Below the pieces are notes generated by a model. That model saw only the letters and a program-made list of their open reading frames with translations, did not search any database and was not told where the DNA came from. From NCBI GenBank assembly GCA_030605085.1, contig JAUWBH010000024.1, positions 1 to 46,852 of the forward strand: a stretch of 46,852 nt of DNA, read 5' to 3'. A program made the translations under genes and the position numbers. This DNA is from Promethearchaeota archaeon (GTDB lineage: Archaea; Asgardarchaeota; Lokiarchaeia; Sigynarchaeales; SOKP01). Of the stretch, positions 42,847-46,852 are shown piece after piece; position 1 is the stretch's first letter; each line of letters starts with the position of its first letter.

Positions 42847-42988
42847 AAGAAAAATGTTCCAAATCGAAAATCTTGGATTTGTTTTTAATTATTTTTACAC
42901 ATTGCATTATCAAATCCTTACAATCTTTGTTAGAAGATTTTGTCTAATGTTTGTTACACGATCACACAAATGTCGAAAAACTATCACA

Positions 42989-42998
42989 TTTATAAATT
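42989..42998 (+). promoter_or_regulatory. Likely TATA box of the small gene at 43024
   Basis: TTTATAAATT lies about 26-35 nt upstream of the ATG at 43024. That spacing fits a leaderless or near-leaderless archaeal transcript, which also explains the absence of a ribosome-binding site. Confidence 0.5.
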
Positions 42999-43023
42999 TA
43001 AAAATATTAATTCTAAGTAGTAG

Positions 43024-43353
43024 ATGATAAAAAAAATGATTGAAACAGATTTAAAAGCAGAATTAACGAAAAAAGCCGTTGAGAACTTTCACAATATAAA
43101 AAGTTCCCTTAAGGGATTGTACGAAATTCTAGTTCTCTCTAATCCTGACAATTTTTGTTATAAGTTGGAATTCGATAATATAATTGAACTGTATCAAAAT
43201 TTGTTAGAATTGCTGTCAAACGATACAGGAGCAAACGAAGTTATGAAAAAACTGAAAAAATCTAAAATAGAAAGAGAGCTTCGCTTGAAAGATTTACGAC
43301 AATATGACAGCACACAAATGATTGAAAAAGAAAGGAATTCTTTAAAACAATAA
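43024..43353 (+). CDS. Hypothetical 109-residue helical protein
   Basis: An acidic/basic helical protein with no recognisable domain: KAELTKKAVENFHNIKSSLK, LYEILVLSNPDNFCYKLEFD, IIELYQNLLELLSND, KKSKIERELRLKDLRQYDS. Supported by a well-placed TATA box and by its position as the only plus-strand gene inside the minus-strand redox cluster. It ends 21 bp before the stop of the FrhB-like gene. Codon use looks genuine rather than random. Confidence 0.6.
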   Translation: MIKKMIETDLKAELTKKAVENFHNIKSSLKGLYEILVLSNPDNFCYKLEFDNIIELYQNLLELLSNDTGANEVMKKLKKSKIERELRLKDLRQYDSTQMIEKERNSLKQ

Positions 43354-43374
43354 AGAGTTAAATATTAAATTATT

Positions 43375-44493
43375 TTATCTATTTTTTAGAGCTTTTTTAT
43401 ATCGTTCGAATTTTCTTTTTCCAAAGCTAATAACCTTAGCCAGCATTTCAGACTTTTTTACGGAAGTATTTAAATCGACGGGTTCTTTTATGTATCCGTC
43501 TTTTAACGCGTTATTGTATATTTGTTCTCCGTTTTTAGTTCTAATAACCGCAGTTGTATATCCCTCTGGAGATCCTAATCCTCCAAACGAGATATCAGCG
43601 TAGACATTGGAAAAATCTCGGCAAGCATAACAAGCGGATCGTACGAACTCGTCAAGATCTTCAAAATCTATGTGAATAGACCGATTTTTAAGATCTAATA
43701 TCAGATCTTCTCGAATGTTCATATTTTCAACTTCGTCGAACGAAAATTTGAACTTTTCTTCCATATTTTTACGAGCTTCGTCTTTAAAAGTAAAATTCAA
43801 ATTACAGAACAAACCTAAAGTATATTTTACGATGTGGGCTGGCAATATGCTTAATTCTTGCATTTTTCTTATAGACATTATTTGGCACGGAGTACCAACT
43901 ACAGCAACATTCATCATATCAGAGCCAACTACTTTTTTAAGTTTAGTAATTGTAGGAACAAAAGAGTTGTAGTCTTCTAATTCCACAACCCCATGAGATA
44001 AATCGAAATGAGAGCCAGCGGCTTCTAATAATTCTTCTTTAGTTGTAGCAAAATAAGGTTCTCTGTTAAAAGGGCCCTCCCTTTTTGAAACGATGGCGCC
44101 ATTTATTAAATTACGGTCTATTAAGTACGATAAAATTGCCGTGACAACGCCGCCATCGGTTGCTTTCTTTCGAATATCTTCTGAAATAGCTTGACTAGAG
44201 GTTATTTTCTTCCAATTACCAATGGATACTTTATAATCGTACCTTTTATTTAATTCCTCGTCTAAAACATGAGTTTGAGGGCAAACTAAATAACATATTC
44301 CACAATGTAAACAATTATCTTTATTATAATATCTCGGAGGTCCTGATTCGGACATTTCAATTGCTTTTATTTCGGAGGCAGAGCAAAAACTAACGCATCC
44401 ACCGCATTCTCCACATATGCCTGGTTCGTGAACCTCTTTTATTAAATCCTCAAACGATTTAGGTATTACTTCGTTTACCATTTTTTCTTTCAT
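43375..44493 (-). CDS. FrhB-family F420/flavin-dependent iron-sulfur oxidoreductase subunit
   Basis: A 372-residue protein. Two ferredoxin-type sites lead: CGECGGCVSFCSASEI (variant) and CLHCGICYLVCPQ. Then come FrhB-family motifs: KKATDGGVVTAILSYLIDR, NVAVVGTPCQIMSIRKM, LGLFCNLNF, and ACYACRDFSNVYADISFGGL. FrhB proteins bind FAD and exchange electrons with F420 or with ferredoxin; which applies here cannot be read. An FrhB next to Hdr and Flx-type subunits suggests a bifurcating complex linked to F420. The ATG at 44493 has only a weak GA-rich site; an in-frame ATG four codons later is possible. Confidence 0.88.
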   Translation of the reverse strand: MKEKMVNEVIPKSFEDLIKEVHEPGICGECGGCVSFCSASEIKAIEMSESGPPRYYNKDNCLHCGICYLVCPQTHVLDEELNKRYDYKVSIGNWKKITSSQAISEDIRKKATDGGVVTAILSYLIDRNLINGAIVSKREGPFNREPYFATTKEELLEAAGSHFDLSHGVVELEDYNSFVPTITKLKKVVGSDMMNVAVVGTPCQIMSIRKMQELSILPAHIVKYTLGLFCNLNFTFKDEARKNMEEKFKFSFDEVENMNIREDLILDLKNRSIHIDFEDLDEFVRSACYACRDFSNVYADISFGGLGSPEGYTTAVIRTKNGEQIYNNALKDGYIKEPVDLNTSVKKSEMLAKVISFGKRKFERYKKALKNR

Positions 44494-44540
44494 CTCTTCT
44501 TTTAAATTAGTTAGAAAATTAATTTTATTTTTTAATTTGA

Positions 44541-45380
44541 TTAATACTCATTGGGCATTTTTTTAAGTTCTGCCAGAGAAAAGACGGGTCCGTCCACGCA
44601 CACGAATTTACTTCCAATGTTACACCTTCCACATTTACCGATTCCGCACTTCATACGCATCTCTAAAGAATTTAAAATTTGTTCGTCTTTCCAACCCAGT
44701 TCTACAAGTTCGGCCACAGCAGTTCTTATCATTATGGGAGGGCCACAAACAACTGCTATGGCGTTATCTGGAGAGGGCGCAACCTTTTTAACGATTGCCG
44801 CAACAAAGCCAACTTCACGAGTCCATACTTCTTCTTCGCGGTCAATAGTCAAAACCACCTTAATGCCATCTTGTTTTTCCCATTCCTCTAAAACATCTCG
44901 GTATAGAACCTCCCCTGAATCTCGATTTCCGTATATTACTGTTATGTTCTTGAAATCTTTTCTGTTTTTCTCGTCTAATATGTAAATGGCAAGCGATCGC
45001 AAGGTTGAAAACGCAAATCCCCCGCCGATTATGACGATGTTTTTATCCTTCATCTCTTCCATAGGCCATCCGTTCCCACATGGACCTCTTATGCCTACCG
45101 TATCTCCCACTTCGCAGTAGTGAAATGCCGATGTTACAGTTCCCATCTTTTTTATCGTGAATTTAATGGTTCCCTCTTCTGTGGGGGAGGAAGCGATACC
45201 AATAGGGCATTCCCCTTTTCCAATTAGACTAATTTCGGCGAATTGACCTGGGATGTAATTAAAATTTTTATAATCTTCTTCCTTTTTAAATTCTAATTCA
45301 ATCGTTTTAATATCGTTGACTTTATTTTCAGAAACTACTGATTTTACAGTAGTTAACATTGGAATGTATGGATTAGGCAC
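44541..45380 (-). CDS. FAD/NAD(P)H oxidoreductase subunit, HydG/AsrB/FlxA-like
   Basis: A 279-residue flavoprotein of the ferredoxin-NADP reductase fold. NYIPGQFAEISLIGKGECPI is the FAD-binding strand. GIRGPCGNGWPMEEMKDKNI and IVIIGGGFAFSTLRSLAIYI are the NAD(P)H-side motifs. CGPPIMIRTAVAEL is the nucleotide-specific end. The C-terminus CGIGKCGRCNIGSKFVCVDG carries the four cysteines of a 2Fe-2S cluster, as in PyrK, AsrB and HydG. It would take electrons from NAD(P)H. The GTG start overlaps the preceding gene by 8 nt, with GAGGAAA upstream. Confidence 0.9.
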   Translation of the reverse strand: MPNPYIPMLTTVKSVVSENKVNDIKTIELEFKKEEDYKNFNYIPGQFAEISLIGKGECPIGIASSPTEEGTIKFTIKKMGTVTSAFHYCEVGDTVGIRGPCGNGWPMEEMKDKNIVIIGGGFAFSTLRSLAIYILDEKNRKDFKNITVIYGNRDSGEVLYRDVLEEWEKQDGIKVVLTIDREEEVWTREVGFVAAIVKKVAPSPDNAIAVVCGPPIMIRTAVAELVELGWKDEQILNSLEMRMKCGIGKCGRCNIGSKFVCVDGPVFSLAELKKMPNEY

Positions 45381-46431
45381 TAATACTTTCCTCTTTTTTT
45401 TCTATTTTATTTATTTTTTTAATTATTTCTCTTAAATCGTTATTGACAGGACAAAGTTGAACGCATCTACCACATCCAACGCATCCTATTTGGCCATAAT
45501 TCTCCGGATAATAACTAAATTTATGCAATATTCGGTTGCGGCACCGTTCAATGCAGCTATTACGAGGGTTATGACCGCTCGTATGAATCGTATAAAGACA
45601 AGATTGACATGTGTCCCATATTCTAATTCGCCTTCCACGATTATTATAAGGATCGTTCTCATCAATTATATCAAAACAAGTACAGGTAGGACACAAGAAA
45701 GAGCACGTACCACATCCTATACAACTTTCGCTGATTTCTTTCCATATTGGATGTTCAAAATTTGGACCTAAAATTTTATCTATGTTTTTTAAGTCTAATT
45801 TAGTAACTATTGAGTCTTCTGCTTGTTTTGCTAATTCTTGGGCTTTTTTCAAATCATCTTTTTTCGCATCGGCAAGCCAAGACAATTTTTTGACTAAATC
45901 CTGGCCTTTTTCGGTAATACCCTCAACAAGGTATTTATCTCCTAAATCAACCAAAAATACATCCATATCGTCTTTTTGGAAGGGATTCCCTTCAATCGAC
46001 GTACAAAAACAAGTGGTTTTTGGATTATTACACCCTATTCCGATAAATGTTGTATTTTTTTTCTTTTTCATGAATATTTCGTCTTCCACATTACCGTGAA
46101 ATGAAAAAAAGTTCGCCATAAGTACAAAACCATGAGCATCGCAAGGTCTAATTCCAAAAATTATGTATTTTTCGTCTAAATCTTTGCGATCTTCAATCTG
46201 TACATCTTTACCATCTATTTTATATTCGAAGAGAACTTCCATTTTTGGAAATAAAACTTCCTTTGGTGGAACCTTTGAATTGTAATAATCTAACACGATG
46301 TCTTCTGCTTTTGAGATCTTCTTAAAAGCTATATTTCCTTTTTCTTTAATTGGAGCGTAAAAATTGTACTCTCCCGATAATTCGTTATATAACTTTGCTA
46401 CATCATCCTTTTTTAATATTTTTTCTGCCAT
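45373..46431 (-). CDS. 4Fe-4S subunit, HydB/AsrA/FlxB-C-like
   Basis: A 352-residue protein. The N-terminal part contains FGIRPCDAHGFVLMANFFSF and GCNNPKTTCFCTSIEGNPF, characteristic of sulfhydrogenase beta and anaerobic sulfite reductase A subunits. Two 4Fe-4S sites follow: CIGCGTCSFLCPTCTCFD and CVGCGRCVQLCPVN. It passes electrons between the FAD/NAD(P)H subunit and the rest of the complex. The same pairing is known in the Flx (floxin) NADH modules that feed HdrABC. It sits 15 nt downstream of the partial iron-sulfur gene at the window edge. AAAGGTAG precedes the ATG. Confidence 0.88.
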   Translation of the reverse strand: MAEKILKKDDVAKLYNELSGEYNFYAPIKEKGNIAFKKISKAEDIVLDYYNSKVPPKEVLFPKMEVLFEYKIDGKDVQIEDRKDLDEKYIIFGIRPCDAHGFVLMANFFSFHGNVEDEIFMKKKKNTTFIGIGCNNPKTTCFCTSIEGNPFQKDDMDVFLVDLGDKYLVEGITEKGQDLVKKLSWLADAKKDDLKKAQELAKQAEDSIVTKLDLKNIDKILGPNFEHPIWKEISESCIGCGTCSFLCPTCTCFDIIDENDPYNNRGRRIRIWDTCQSCLYTIHTSGHNPRNSCIERCRNRILHKFSYYPENYGQIGCVGCGRCVQLCPVNNDLREIIKKINKIEKKEESISA

Positions 46432-46446
46432 CTCTAAACTACCTTT

Positions 46447-46852
46447 TTATTCTTCTTCTAACATAAATTCTTGTTTGTCTTCCATTTTAAAATCCATCAT
46501 TGGGGGCAAGATCTCGGAATCAATACCAGAAGTGAAATCAAACCGTTCTTTTGCGATTTTCTCTAATTTTCTGGTTATTTGGTTTAAATCGATCCCCATC
46601 GGACATACGCTGCTACACGCACCGCACGCTACGCATCTTCCCGCAAGGTGCAATGCGCGAATTAAGTGAAACACTATTATATCGGAAATATCGGTCGTTT
46701 TTCCAAACCAGATTGGTTTGTTTTGATCAACGAAACACAGATTACAATAGCACATAGGACACGCCTCTCTACAAGCGTAGCATCTCGTACAAGTGCTTAA
46801 GAGATCTTTAATGTATTCCCATTTTTCTTCGGGTGATTTTGATTCATACCCG
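46447..46852 (-). CDS. Iron-sulfur protein with HdrC-like 4Fe-4S motifs, partial (continues beyond the window)
   Basis: The visible C-terminal ~134 residues include CTRCYACREACPMCYC and CVACGACSSVCPMGID, two 4Fe-4S sites, followed by an acidic tail. The frame is open to the window edge, so the N-terminus lies outside; an internal ATG at 46755 is not the real start because the first cluster motif is upstream of it. Position and motifs fit an Flx/Hyd-type ferredoxin subunit, possibly part of a larger formate-dehydrogenase- or HdrC-like protein. Confidence 0.8.
   Translation of the reverse strand, partial: GYESKSPEEKWEYIKDLLSTCTRCYACREACPMCYCNLCFVDQNKPIWFGKTTDISDIIVFHLIRALHLAGRCVACGACSSVCPMGIDLNQITRKLEKIAKERFDFTSGIDSEILPPMMDFKMEDKQEFMLEEE

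Noticed and set aside
44551..46669. Plus-strand frames opposite the Flx-like genes
   Set aside because: They are shadows of well-supported iron-sulfur genes and contain no recognisable domains.

Overview
The window is about 46.9 kb of AT-rich DNA that looks like an Asgard archaeon, most likely a Lokiarchaeia-type lineage. The evidence is a eukaryote-like Ras/Rab-type GTPase with a C-terminal zinc ribbon, an archaeal HTH_10 regulator, a B12-dependent ribonucleotide reductase, and a long cluster of HdrA/MvhD/HdrD-type electron-transfer proteins with a flavin/Fe-S NAD(P)H module and an FrhB-type protein, with no methyl-CoM reductase or hydrogenase large subunit in view. Ribosome-binding sites of the GGAGG/GGTGA type are common, and GTG and TTG starts are used. 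The assignment is by gene content only.

Layout. (1) 0-7 kb: FATP-type acyl-CoA ligase, a broken Gfo/Idh/MocA dehydrogenase, a cupin, an HTH_10 regulator, a membrane polyferredoxin and a two-subunit CoA-transferase. (2) 7-16.5 kb: sugar and small-molecule genes, many of them damaged. These include an alpha-L-fucosidase with an in-frame stop next to an intact L-fucose isomerase, two damaged uroporphyrinogen-decarboxylase-family (methyltransferase-like) genes, a toxin gene stopped at codon 28 beside an intact antitoxin, two fused toxin-antitoxin stubs, half an SDR gene, an intact phloroglucinol-hydrolase-like gene and an iron-sulfur flavoprotein. (3) 16.5-24.6 kb: an 816-residue protein that seems to join a TFB-like cyclin domain to an HNH-like zinc module, a frameshifted SIR2-TPR gene, a flavodoxin, an Lrp-like regulator and fragments of an ATPase and a membrane protein. 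(4) 24.7-29.8 kb: ribonucleotide reductase, a radical SAM / PqqD-like / nuclease group, and the GTPase. (5) 29.9-46.9 kb: a minus-strand energy cluster, interrupted by about 0.9 kb holding a diverged 102-bp tandem repeat and one small plus-strand gene.

How the parts fit. The last 17 kb encodes four HdrA-type flavoproteins (two double-length), two MvhD linkers, an HdrD-like protein with two CCG domains, an FrhB-family protein and three Flx/Hyd/Asr-type subunits. Together these suggest flavin-based electron bifurcation linking NAD(P)H, ferredoxin, possibly F420 and a disulfide-type acceptor. Tight overlaps support co-transcription. A 34-codon reading frame with a strong ribosome-binding site fills the gap between two hdrA genes. 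By contrast, 1.8-24.3 kb carries about ten independently broken genes, a marked erosion zone beside an intact energy cluster.
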